64,000 nucleotides of DNA from JAWKIW01 sp041394145 (GTDB lineage: Bacteria; Actinomycetota; Acidimicrobiia; Acidimicrobiales; Acidimicrobilacustridaceae). Of this stretch, positions 6,670-14,856 are shown in pieces. The notes beneath the pieces were generated by a model. That model was not told the DNA's origin, did not search any database, and was given only the letters and a program-made list of their open reading frames with translations. The stretch's first letter is position 1. The number at the start of each line of letters is the position of its first letter. Both the position numbers and the translations under genes were made by a program. The stretch covers positions 101,680-165,679 of the forward strand of contig JAWKIW010000009.1 in the NCBI GenBank assembly GCA_041394145.1. Direction: 5' to 3'.

Positions 6670-8106
6670 GTGATCGACGGTCGGCGGGCCGGTCGGGCGG
6701 CTCTCGTGCTCGTGGTGCTGGCGGTGCTGGCCGCGGGCTGCGACTGGTCGCACTACCGGGGCGGGCCGACGCTGGCCGGGGTGGCCATCGAGTCGACCCT
6801 GGGCGTCGGCAACGTGGCCTCGCTGGGGGAGCGGTGGCGCGGGAAGGGACCCGATGCCGGGCTGTTCGACTCGCCGGTGGTCACCGGCGGAAGGGTCTAC
6901 ACGAGCCAGGCCGTCTACGACGTGAACGGCGGCGCCTCGTGCGTCGGCACGCCGAAGGCCTGCGACCCGCTGTGGACCCTGCCGGCGGCATCGGTGCTGG
7001 CGCCGACGACGGTCGCCGGTGGCCGCCAGTACCGGGTGCCGCGGAGCACTGGACAGGGCACCTTGTCGGCGTTCGACGCGGCCGGCATCGAGGGTTGCTC
7101 GGGTGTGCCAAAGGTGTGTCAGCCGGTGCGGTCCTGGAAGCACGTCTTCCGCGAGGTCTCCGACGACGTCCTGTCGATGACGGCCCCCGTCGTGGCGGGG
7201 AGCACCCTGTACGGCGCCGGGTTCGCCCAGGGCGTCGTGGCGGACCTGTCCTCGGACGCCGGCTGCACCGGCGCGCCGGCGGTCTGCCCGGTCGCATGGT
7301 CGGCGATCGGGCAGAGCCAGAGCGTGGGCGTCGGGCCCTTCGGTGCCGCGGCGGTGGCCAACGGCACGCTCTACCTCACGGGCGCCAACGCGCCGGGCGG
7401 CCAGCTCCGGGCGGGCCTGTACGCGTTCGACGCCGCCGGTGTGGAGGGCTGCAGCGGCTCCCCGAGGGCGTGCACGGCGAGGTGGACCGGCGATCTCGGC
7501 GTGCCGCTCGACGTGGGCACGGCGGAGGGATCCACGGCTCCGGTGGTCGACGGGGTCGTCTACGTCGTGGCCTCCTGGGAGACAGGGCCGCCCCCGCCGG
7601 GCCAGACCAACGCAACCGGTGCGGCCAAGGTGGTGGCGTTCGACGCGGCGGGCGTGCAGGGCTGCGGCGGGTCCCCGAGGGTCTGCCAGCCGCTGTGGTC
7701 TGCGCCGCTCGCCGGCAACGCGGGCAACGTCTGGACCGCGCCGGCGGTCGCGGCCGGGCGGCTCTACGTGCCGACCGAATCTGGTGTGGAGGTCTTCGAC
7801 GCCAAGGGCGTGACCGGCTGCAGCGGTTCTCCGAAGGTCTGCGCGCCGGTCGCCACGATGAGCTTCGGCTCCGCGGTCGGGACGCGAGGTGGGCTGACGA
7901 TCGCCAACGGGGTGGCCTATGTCGGCGCGCGCGACGGGCTGTATGCGTTCGACGCGTACCTGTCCCAGGGCTGCGGAGGGACGCCGCTGGTGTGCCAGCC
8001 GCTGGTGCACGCGTTGGGCGGCACCAACGTCACCACGCCGGCGGTGATCGCCGGGCAGGTGCACGTGCTGAGCGACGGCCAGGTCGTCACCCTGGGGCTG
8101 CCGTAG
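6670..8106 (+). CDS. PQQ-like beta-propeller lipoprotein with Cys-paired blades
   Basis: A 478-residue protein starting at GTG 6670. A short Arg-containing tail and hydrophobic helix end in the lipobox LAAGC, so it is a predicted membrane-anchored lipoprotein. The rest is a beta-propeller of the BamB/PQQ-like type with seven repeats of roughly FDAxGxxGCSGSPxxCxPLW, each carrying two Cys about eight residues apart. The repeats recur about every 60-70 residues. BamB-like propellers mediate protein-protein contact and need no cofactor, and no PQQ-binding residues are evident. The disulfide-clamped blade design is its notable trait. Function is unknown. Confidence 0.8.
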   Translation: MIDGRRAGRAALVLVVLAVLAAGCDWSHYRGGPTLAGVAIESTLGVGNVASLGERWRGKGPDAGLFDSPVVTGGRVYTSQAVYDVNGGASCVGTPKACDPLWTLPAASVLAPTTVAGGRQYRVPRSTGQGTLSAFDAAGIEGCSGVPKVCQPVRSWKHVFREVSDDVLSMTAPVVAGSTLYGAGFAQGVVADLSSDAGCTGAPAVCPVAWSAIGQSQSVGVGPFGAAAVANGTLYLTGANAPGGQLRAGLYAFDAAGVEGCSGSPRACTARWTGDLGVPLDVGTAEGSTAPVVDGVVYVVASWETGPPPPGQTNATGAAKVVAFDAAGVQGCGGSPRVCQPLWSAPLAGNAGNVWTAPAVAAGRLYVPTESGVEVFDAKGVTGCSGSPKVCAPVATMSFGSAVGTRGGLTIANGVAYVGARDGLYAFDAYLSQGCGGTPLVCQPLVHALGGTNVTTPAVIAGQVHVLSDGQVVTLGLP

Positions 8107-8124
8107 CCGTCGACCGCGTCGATC

Positions 8125-8149
8125 GTTCACTGCGCTGAACGCTGATTCA
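8125..8149. promoter_or_regulatory. Three-half-site operator candidate, copy 2
   Basis: The element is GTTCA-N6-TGAAC-N4-ATTCA, with the same 11-nt and 9-nt half-site spacing as 6602-6626. It sits 63 nt upstream of the gene at 8212, which is followed directly by the TetR regulator gene at 8958. It is therefore a natural place for autoregulation. Confidence 0.5.
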
Positions 8150-8211
8150 ACTCGGGCGCTCGGGGTGGCTACGCTGCAGGCCGGCGCCCGGAAAGGCCCA
8201 CGGGGGACGCG

Positions 8212-8955
8212 GTGAACGACAAGGTGTACATCCACGAGCTGATCGACGTCATCGGGCAGAACCGCGCCAAGTACCTGCACCACATGACGGCCAACTGGGT
8301 GCCGGTGGCCATCGAGGAGCGCAACCAGCGCTGCTTCGGCGTGTTCGGCACGGTGGGGTCGACGGGGCGCTGGCCCGAGGTGGTGAACATCTGGGAGCTC
8401 GACGGGTGGGACGGGCTGGTCGCCAACTTCAGCCACGAGCTGTCGCACGCCTCGCTGCAGGACCCGTCGCTGGCCGAGTGGTGGGCGGTGGCGGCCTCGC
8501 TGCGGCGCGGCGGCTTCGACCGCATCGTCGTCCCGGCGCCGTGGACCCGGTCGATCGACGAGCTGGTGGCCAACGGGGTCCGGGGCGAGGTCTACGCCCA
8601 CGAGCTGATCGAGGTGCCCCCCGGCGGGGCCCCCGACCTGCTCGACGCGGTCGAGTCGGTCGGCCGGGTCACCGTCGAGGCGCTGGGAGCGGAGCTCGTC
8701 GGTGCCTTTCGCGTGGCGATGGTGGGCGACCGCGAGGTGATCCTGGTGTGGGCCCTGCCCTCGTGGGACGCGTGGGCCCGCCTCGAGCAGGAGGACCTGG
8801 CCGGTGCTGCCGGGGCCCTGGGGCCGTGGCAGGACGTGCTGCTCGACGAGGGGGCCCACGTGCACCGCACCCTCCTGGTCGAGGCGCCGCTCAGCCCGCT
8901 GCGCCTCGGCCGCCAGCCCGCGGTCGGCGACCGTCGTCCGCTCGAGGAGGTGTGA
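8212..8955 (+). CDS. NIPSNAP-like double alpha/beta-barrel protein
   Basis: A 247-residue protein starting at GTG 8212 with a GGGGGAC upstream. It appears to consist of two related halves. The first has YIHELIDVIGQNRAKYLHHM and a Trp-rich GRWPEVVNIWELDGWDGL. The second has VYAHELIEVPPGGAPDLLDAV and VILVWALPSWDAW. This is the pattern of tandem dimeric alpha/beta-barrel (NIPSNAP-type) domains found near acyl-CoA catabolic genes in actinobacteria. It has no signal peptide. Its stop overlaps the start region of the TetR gene, so both are cotranscribed behind the candidate operator at 8125-8149. Confidence 0.62.
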   Translation: MNDKVYIHELIDVIGQNRAKYLHHMTANWVPVAIEERNQRCFGVFGTVGSTGRWPEVVNIWELDGWDGLVANFSHELSHASLQDPSLAEWWAVAASLRRGGFDRIVVPAPWTRSIDELVANGVRGEVYAHELIEVPPGGAPDLLDAVESVGRVTVEALGAELVGAFRVAMVGDREVILVWALPSWDAWARLEQEDLAGAAGALGPWQDVLLDEGAHVHRTLLVEAPLSPLRLGRQPAVGDRRPLEEV

Positions 8956-8957
8956 CC

Positions 8958-9674
8958 GTGGCCGACGTCGAGGACGTGAAGGCGGCGAAGGACGTGAAGG
9001 CCGCGAAGGCCGTGAAGGGCGCGAAGGACGTGGGCATCGGCCGTCGTGAGCAGCGGCGGCTCCAGCAGCAGGACCTCAGCCGACAGCAGCTGCTCGACGC
9101 CGCCGAGCAGGTGTTCTCGACGAAGGGGTACCACGAGGCCACGTTGAAGGCGATCGCCGAGGTCGCCGAGTTCTCGGTGGGGTCGGTGTACTCGTTCTTC
9201 GAGAACAAGGACGACCTGTTCTTCTCGGTGTTCCTGCGCCGCGGCGACGAGCTGCTGCCGGCCATGCGGGAGATCGCCGAGCGGGACGGCAGCGCCCTCG
9301 AGCAGGTCCACGCGCTGGTCGAGCTGGAGATCGGCTTCTTCCGCCAGCACGATGCCTTCGCCCGGCTGTACCTGCGGACCTCGAGCGCCACCGTGCTGTC
9401 GCCGGAGCGTCCGGTCGACGAGGTGATGCGGGGCCGCTTCGCCGAGGCCATGCGGCTGCAGGCTGCGATCATGGCGCGGGGCCAGGAACGCGGCGAGATC
9501 CGGGCCGGACCGCCCGGGGTGCTCGCCCGACTGCTGTCGAGCCTGGTGTCGGGCTACCAGGCGTCGGACCCCGAGGTCGTCGGCGACGACGCGCCGGAGG
9601 GGGCCCCGATGGACCTGGCCGACCTCCACGATCTCGTGGACAAGGCGTTCCGCGCTCCGCGGACGCGCCGGTGA
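8958..9674 (+). CDS. TetR-family transcriptional regulator
   Basis: A 238-residue regulator. GTG 8958 has a GAGGAGG 7 nt upstream; a GTG at 8952 is too close to it. The first ~25 residues are an unusual Lys/Ala/Val/Asp repeat tail. The TetR DNA-binding domain follows at ~35-80: QQLLDAAEQVFSTKGYHEATLKAIAEVAEFSVGSVYSFFENKDDL. The C-terminal ligand domain ends near the Arg-rich tail. It precedes an acyl-CoA catabolic operon and follows a candidate operator, so it probably represses these genes until a CoA ester or other inducer binds. The operator match is inferred. Confidence 0.9.
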   Translation: MADVEDVKAAKDVKAAKAVKGAKDVGIGRREQRRLQQQDLSRQQLLDAAEQVFSTKGYHEATLKAIAEVAEFSVGSVYSFFENKDDLFFSVFLRRGDELLPAMREIAERDGSALEQVHALVELEIGFFRQHDAFARLYLRTSSATVLSPERPVDEVMRGRFAEAMRLQAAIMARGQERGEIRAGPPGVLARLLSSLVSGYQASDPEVVGDDAPEGAPMDLADLHDLVDKAFRAPRTRR

Positions 9675-9686
9675 GGGGTGGCGAGC

Positions 9687-10932
9687 ATGGGTGAGCCGGG
9701 ACAGATCACCGACGAGGGCGTGGCCCGGCTGCGGGCGCATCGGCATCGCCGAACCCCACCCGCAGCCACCGCACTACCTCGAGCCGAACCTCGACGCCTT
9801 CCGCCACGTCGCCACCGCCTACGGCGACGACAACCCGCTCTACACCGACCCCGCCTACGCCGCCGGCACCCGCTGGGAGGGGCTCATCGCCACACCGGTG
9901 CTGGTGGGCGGTGACACCCTGATCGGCGAGGACGAGGTGACCGAGGTCGACGCCGAGCACCGCGACCTCATGAAGGGCGACCCGCTGCGGGGGGTGCACG
10001 CCTTCTACTCGGCCAGCGCTCGCGAGTGGTGGGCGCCGCTGGGCCCGGGTCACCGGGTGCGGCGGCGCAACGCCCTCGTCGGCGTGCTCGACAAGCCGTC
10101 GGAGTTCGCCGAGCGGGCCATCCACGAGTGGACGGCGCAGGTGTTCGCCGACGACGCCGGCACCATCCTGTCGGGCCAGTACCGGCTGATGATCCGCACG
10201 GAGCGCACCAAGGCCAAGCAGCGCAAGAAGTACGACGAGATCATCGTCGAGCCCTACACCGACGACGAGATCGCCGAGATCGACGCCCAGTACGCCGCCG
10301 AGGGTCCCCGGGGGGCCGAGCCCCGCTGGTGGGAGGACGTGGAGGAGGGTGACGAGCTGGGGCCGATGGTGAAGGGCCCGCTGACCGTCACCGACATGAT
10401 CTGCTGGCACGTGGGCATGGGCATGGGCCTGTACGGGGTGAGGCCGCTGCGACTCGGGGCCCGCAACCGGGCGCGCATCCCCCGGTTCTTCCACCGCGAC
10501 GAGCTCAACGTGCCCGACGTGATGCAGCGGGTGCACTGGGACCCCGAGTTCGCCCGCCGGTCGGGCAACCCGACCACCTTCGACTACGGGCGCATGCGCG
10601 AGACCTGGCTCATCCACCTGTGCACCGACTGGATGGGCGACGACGCCTGGCTGTGGCGCCTCGACTGCGAGTTCCGGAGGTTCAACTACGTCGGTGACAC
10701 GCAGTGGCTGCGGGGCCGGGTCGTCGCCAAGCGCCTGGCCGAGGGCGACCGCCCCGTCGTCGACGTCGAGCTGTCGGCCACCAACCAGCGCGGCGAGCTC
10801 ACCACCCCGGGCACCGCCACCATCGTGCTGCCGAGCCGCGAGCACGGACCGGCGCGGCTGCCCGACCCGCCGGGGGGCGCCACCGACCTGCAGGGCGCCC
10901 TCGACGCCATCTCCGAGCGGTTCGAGCGATGA
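9687..10932 (+). CDS. FAS1-like/MaoC hot-dog dehydratase (frameshift near 9734-9739)
   Basis: Two overlapping frames together give one protein. From ATG 9687 (GAGGGG 8 nt upstream) the sequence is MGEPGQITDEGVARLRA. The rest, from RIGIAEPHPQPPHYLEP onward, is in another frame down to the stop at 10932. The expected codons ctg-cgg-gcg-cgc-atc are present with two bases lost (GCGC to GC), so a sequencing deletion is likely. The N-terminal half has the hot-dog segment AYGDDNPLYTDPAYA, and the C-terminal half has VKGPLTVTDMICWHVGMGMG and SGNPTTFDYGRMRETW. Proteins of this family hydrate enoyl-CoA-type substrates. It is in one operon with the following hydratases and ligases. Confidence 0.78.
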
Positions 10933-10954
10933 GCAGGAGCGAGGAGGGGAACCG

Positions 10955-11794
10955 ATGACCGAGCCGAACCCGGCTGCGCTGGGCTTCACCTACGAGGCCG
11001 TCCCCGGCCTGCAGGTCGTGCTCGACGAGCGGGGCATCCTGCGCCTCACCCTCGACCGGCCCGACAAGCGCAACGTGATCGACGACGTGATGATGGCGGC
11101 GATGATCGACGCCGTCGACGCCGCCGGGCGCGACGAGCGGGTGCGGGTCATCGTGCTCGCCGCCCGGGGCGACCACTTCTGCGGGGGTGCCAACATCATC
11201 GCCCGCAACGCCCCCGGTGGCGAGCGGCCCCGGGTCGGCAGCATCCAGCGCCGGGTGCCGTCGCTGGCGCACCGCCTGATCCCGCTGCTGCTGTCGGTGC
11301 AGGTGCCGGTGGTGTGCGGGGTGAAGGGCTGGGCTGCGGGCATCGGCTTCCAGCTGGCGCTCGCCGCCGACTTCACCGTCGCCGCCAAGGACGCCCACTT
11401 CTGGGAGCCCTTCCTCGCCCGGGGCTTCACCCCCGACAGCGGGGCGACCTGGCTGCTGCCCCGCCTCGTCGGCATGGTGAAGGCCCGCCAGCTGCTCCTG
11501 CTCGGCCGCCAGCTCACCGGCCAGGACGCGGCCGACTGGGGGCTGGTGCACGACGCGGTGCGGGCCCCCAACGTCGACGCCGAGGTCGAGCTGCTGGCCG
11601 AGCAGCTCGCCGAGGGCCCCACGGTCGCCATCGGGCTCACGAAGTGGCTGCTGCACACCGGGGCCGACTCCTCGCTGACCGACCACCTGGCCGACGAGGC
11701 GTTCGGTCTGGAGCTGTCGTCGCGCAGCGAGGACTTCCGCGAGGGCCTCGCCGCGTTCCAGGAGAAGCGCACGCCCGACTTCAAGGGGCGCTGA
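10955..11794 (+). CDS. Enoyl-CoA hydratase/isomerase family protein
   Basis: A 279-residue crotonase-fold protein. ATG 10955 has GAGGAGGGGA just upstream. Landmarks are LDRPDKRNVIDDVMMAAMID, the first oxyanion-hole loop RGDHFCGGANI, and the second oxyanion-hole helix CGVKGWAAGIGFQLALAADF, followed by FWEPFLARGFTPDSGATWLLPRLVG. It catalyses addition of water to, or isomerisation of, an enoyl-CoA, in the cytosol. The usual catalytic Glu positions are not certain here, so a related activity is possible. It lies in the same operon as the acyl-CoA dehydrogenase and two further crotonase genes. Confidence 0.9.
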   Translation: MTEPNPAALGFTYEAVPGLQVVLDERGILRLTLDRPDKRNVIDDVMMAAMIDAVDAAGRDERVRVIVLAARGDHFCGGANIIARNAPGGERPRVGSIQRRVPSLAHRLIPLLLSVQVPVVCGVKGWAAGIGFQLALAADFTVAAKDAHFWEPFLARGFTPDSGATWLLPRLVGMVKARQLLLLGRQLTGQDAADWGLVHDAVRAPNVDAEVELLAEQLAEGPTVAIGLTKWLLHTGADSSLTDHLADEAFGLELSSRSEDFREGLAAFQEKRTPDFKGR

Positions 11795-11795
11795 C

Positions 11796-13130
11796 GTGGC
11801 CGCCGACGGACCAGCCGCCGACGGACCAGCCGCCGCATCGACGGATGCCGTGACCGACGGGCGCGTCGCCATCGACGCCGACGCATCCGCGGAGGACGCC
11901 GCGGCCGCGACCCGCGCCTGGGTCGAGGCCAACGTGCCGGCGGCCTGGCGGGAGGCGGCGGCGGGCGGCCCCGCCGCCATCAGGGAGGTCCGCAGCCGGG
12001 CCGACTACGAGGCCTGGTACCCGGTCTTCGGCCGCTCGGGCCTGGTGGCGCCGACCTGGCCGGTCGCCTACGGCGGCCTCGACGTGGGTCGGTCCGTGGC
12101 GCGGGCCATCGACGCCGAGCTGGCCCCGTACAACCTCGGCCGGCTGAACCCCCTCGGGCTCAACCTGGCGGCACCGGCGCTGTTCGCCCACGGCACCGAG
12201 GAGCAGCGGCTGCGGTTCCTGCCCCCGATCGTGCGCAACGAGGAGGTGTGGTGCCAGCTGTTCAGCGAGCCGGGGGCCGGCTCGGACCTGGCCTCGCTGG
12301 CGACGAGGGCCGAGCGCGACGGCGACGAGTGGGTCCTCACCGGCCAGAAGGTGTGGACCACCTGGGCCCACCTCGCCGACTACGGCGTGTGCCTGGCCCG
12401 CACCGACGCCGACGTCCCGAAGCGCAAGGGCATCACCTACTTCCTGGTCGACCTGCGCCAGCCCGGCGTCGAGGTGCGGCCCCTGCGCCACATCACCGGC
12501 GAGATCGACTTCAACGAGGTGTTCCTCGACGCCGCCCGGGTGCCCGACGCCCAGCGGGTGGGTGAGGTCGGCGACGGGTGGCGGGTGGCCAACGCCACCC
12601 TGTCGGGGAGCGCCAGATGGTGTCGGGCTCGGGCTCGGGGGCGTCGACCGCATCGGCGGGTCGGGGGCCGCCCGGCTCCTCGAGCGGGCCGGGGCGCCGA
12701 CGCCGTGGCGCGCCAGGAGCTCATGAAGGCCTACAGCGAGGAGCGGATCCGGGCGTGGACCAACGAGCGCGTCCGGGCCGGGGTGAAGGCGGGCCGCTCA
12801 CCCGGCCCGGAGAGCTCGATCGGCAAGGTCCACCAGGGGTCGCTCAACCAGCGGATCCAGCTGCTGGCCACCGACCTGCTCGGCCCGGCCGCCATGGCCT
12901 GGGAGGCCGGCGACGGTGATGGTGCACCAGCAGGCCACGGCGACGCCGGCGAGCGGTACGCGTCTTCGCTGCCCTACGAGGTGAAGGGCATGCTGCGCAG
13001 CCGGGCCAACACCATCGAGGGCGGCACGACCGAGGTGAACAAGAACATCGTGGGCGAGCGGGTGCTCGGCCTGCCCCGCGAGCCGGACCCCTGGCAGGGG
13101 GCGTCGTGGCGCGACGTCCCCAGGAGCTGA
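11796..13130 (+). CDS. Acyl-CoA dehydrogenase family protein (three compensating 1-nt losses at 12604-12694)
   Basis: Start GTG 11796 lies 1 nt after the previous stop. The N-terminal domain and the FAD/substrate motif SEPGAGSDLASLATRAERDG with GQKVWTTWAHLADYGVCLART are typical. The C-terminal helix NTIEGGTTEVNKNIVGERVLGLPR is the normal end of the family. Between residues ~270 and ~305 the translation becomes nonsense (ARWCRARARGRRPHRRVGG). Restoring one G in each of three G runs (12604-12607, 12637-12641, 12691-12694) gives a homologous stretch that starts LSGERQMVSGSGSGGVDRIG and ends at ERAGGADAVARQEL, in frame on both sides. The enzyme alpha,beta-dehydrogenates an acyl-CoA, passing electrons to ETF. 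The specific substrate is not evident. Confidence 0.82.
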   Translation: MAADGPAADGPAAASTDAVTDGRVAIDADASAEDAAAATRAWVEANVPAAWREAAAGGPAAIREVRSRADYEAWYPVFGRSGLVAPTWPVAYGGLDVGRSVARAIDAELAPYNLGRLNPLGLNLAAPALFAHGTEEQRLRFLPPIVRNEEVWCQLFSEPGAGSDLASLATRAERDGDEWVLTGQKVWTTWAHLADYGVCLARTDADVPKRKGITYFLVDLRQPGVEVRPLRHITGEIDFNEVFLDAARVPDAQRVGEVGDGWRVANATLSGSARWCRARARGRRPHRRVGGRPAPRAGRGADAVARQELMKAYSEERIRAWTNERVRAGVKAGRSPGPESSIGKVHQGSLNQRIQLLATDLLGPAAMAWEAGDGDGAPAGHGDAGERYASSLPYEVKGMLRSRANTIEGGTTEVNKNIVGERVLGLPREPDPWQGASWRDVPRS

Positions 13131-13147
13131 CCCGTGCGGTGCGGCTC

Positions 13148-14038
13148 GTGAGCGACACCTACCAGACCCTGGTCGTCGAACGGCGCGGCCCGGTGGGGTG
13201 GCTGGTGTTCGACCGGCCCGAGGCCGGCAACGCCATGGATGCCACGATGCTCGCCGAGCTCGAGCGGGCGTGGACGCAGCTCGACGCCGACCCCGAGGTG
13301 CGGGTGATCGTCAACACGGGCAACGGCCGGGCCTTCCAGACCGGCCTCGACGTGGCCCAGCTGGCCCGTGACCCGGCGGCCCTGCGCGAGCAGTCCCGCC
13401 GCACCAAGCGGGCCGAGCTGCGGCTCACCGCATGGCACAACCGGGTGTGGAAGCCGGTGATCGCCGCGGTGAACGGGGTGTGCGCTGGTGGGGGCCTGCA
13501 CTTCGTGGCCGATGCCGACATCGTGGTGCTGGCCTCGGACGCCACGCTGGTCGACCCGCACGTGTCGATCGGCCAGGTGAGCGCCTACGAGACGATCGCC
13601 CTGGCGCGCACGTCGCCGATGGAGGCGATCCTGCGCATGGCCCTCGTCGGCCGGCACGAGCGGATCACGGCCCAGCGGGCCTTCCAGCTCGGGATCAGCA
13701 GCCAGGTCGTGGATCCGCCCGAGCGGCTGCGGGACGCCGCCGAGGCACTGGCCCACGACATCGCCCGCAACTCGCCGGCCGCCATGGCCGCCACCAAGCG
13801 CGCCCTGTGGGGCGCCTTCGAGGCCGGGCTGACCGACGCCTGCCGACGCGGATCGGCCGAGCTGGTCGGCATGTGGGGACATCCGGATCAGGCCGAGGGC
13901 CCGCAGGCCTTCGCCGAGAAGCGTGACGCCGCCTGGGCAGCCCACCCCCCCGGAGGTTCTCGTCATCGTTTCGAGGGCTCCGGCACGCAGATCGATGACA
14001 GGAACGCCGAGGGGCAGCGAGGAGGAGCGGTGCGATGA
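13148..14038 (+). CDS. Enoyl-CoA hydratase (tandem paralogue 1)
   Basis: A ~296-residue crotonase starting at GTG 13148. Landmarks are TLVVERRGPVGWLVFDRPEAGNAMD, the oxyanion-hole loop GRAFQTGLDVAQLA and the second loop NGVCAGGGLHFVADADI. The C terminus contains AFAEKRDAAWAA. The last ~30 residues, after a C7 run at about 13945-13951, are unlike the family and may reflect an indel. The gene ends in ATGA with the next start. It is very similar to the following gene, showing a local duplication. It probably serves the same catabolic pathway with a different chain or stereo preference. Confidence 0.88.
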   Translation: MSDTYQTLVVERRGPVGWLVFDRPEAGNAMDATMLAELERAWTQLDADPEVRVIVNTGNGRAFQTGLDVAQLARDPAALREQSRRTKRAELRLTAWHNRVWKPVIAAVNGVCAGGGLHFVADADIVVLASDATLVDPHVSIGQVSAYETIALARTSPMEAILRMALVGRHERITAQRAFQLGISSQVVDPPERLRDAAEALAHDIARNSPAAMAATKRALWGAFEAGLTDACRRGSAELVGMWGHPDQAEGPQAFAEKRDAAWAAHPPGGSRHRFEGSGTQIDDRNAEGQRGGAVR

Positions 14039-14856
14039 CGTATTCGACGTACGAGACCCTGGTCGTCGAGCGCCACGGCCCGGTGGGCTGGCTGATCTTC
14101 GACCGCCCCGACCAGCTCAACGCCATGAACAACGCCATGCGCGACGAGCTGGCGCTGGCCTGGCGCGAGCTCGACGCCGATCCCGACGTTCGGGTCATCG
14201 TGCACACCGGCAACGGCCGGGCGTTCCAGACCGGGGTGGACGTCCAGGAGATCGCCACCGACGGGCTGGGCATGCAGCGCTACCGCGAGTCGGTGGAGCA
14301 GTGGGACCTGCACTTCACCTCGTGGCACCAGCAGGTGTGGAAGCCGGTGATCACCGCGGTGAACGGGATCTGCGCCGGCGGGGCGTTCCACTGGGTGGCC
14401 GACGCCGACATCGTGATCGCCGCCGCCGACGCCCAGTTCTTCGACCCCCACGTGTCGATCGGCCAGGTCGTCGCCATCGAGGCCATCGGGCTGCTGCGCA
14501 AGATGCCCGCCGAGGCCGTGATGCGCATGGCCTTCGTGGGCCGCTACGAGCGGATGAGCGCCCAGCGGGCCTACGAGCTGGGCATGGTCTCCGACGTCGT
14601 CGACCCGCCGGAGCGCTTGCGCGAGGCCGCCCAGGAGCTGGCGGAGAAGATCGCCCGCAACTCGCCGGCCGCCATGGCCGCCACCAAGCGGGCGCTGTGG
14701 GGCGCCCTGGAGCTGGGCCTCACCGACGCCTGCCGGGCGGGCGCCGCCGAGCTCGTGTCGATGTGGGGGCACCCCGACCAGGAGGAGGGCCCCAGGGCGT
14801 TCGCCGAGAAGCGCGAGCCCGAGTGGCAGCCGCTGACGTCCCCCGAGCCGACGTGA
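14035..14856 (+). CDS. Enoyl-CoA hydratase (tandem paralogue 2)
   Basis: A 273-residue crotonase at ATG 14035, overlapping the previous stop by 4 nt (ATGA), with a GGAGGAG just upstream. It shares long matching blocks with the preceding gene: ETLVVERHGPVGWLIFDRPDQLNAMN, GNGRAFQTGVDVQEIATDG, NGICAGGAFHWVADADIVIA and AMAATKRALWGALELGLTDACR. It ends normally in AFAEKREPEWQPLTSPEPT, which suggests that the odd tail of paralogue 1 is not real. The following ligase gene overlaps by 4 nt (GTGA), giving a tightly coupled operon. Confidence 0.92.
   Translation: MTYSTYETLVVERHGPVGWLIFDRPDQLNAMNNAMRDELALAWRELDADPDVRVIVHTGNGRAFQTGVDVQEIATDGLGMQRYRESVEQWDLHFTSWHQQVWKPVITAVNGICAGGAFHWVADADIVIAAADAQFFDPHVSIGQVVAIEAIGLLRKMPAEAVMRMAFVGRYERMSAQRAYELGMVSDVVDPPERLREAAQELAEKIARNSPAAMAATKRALWGALELGLTDACRAGAAELVSMWGHPDQEEGPRAFAEKREPEWQPLTSPEPT

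Noticed and set aside
12600..12700. Programmed frameshift or ribosomal slippage in the acyl-CoA dehydrogenase
   Set aside because: No slippery heptamer or downstream structure is seen; three G runs each short by one base explain the change better.
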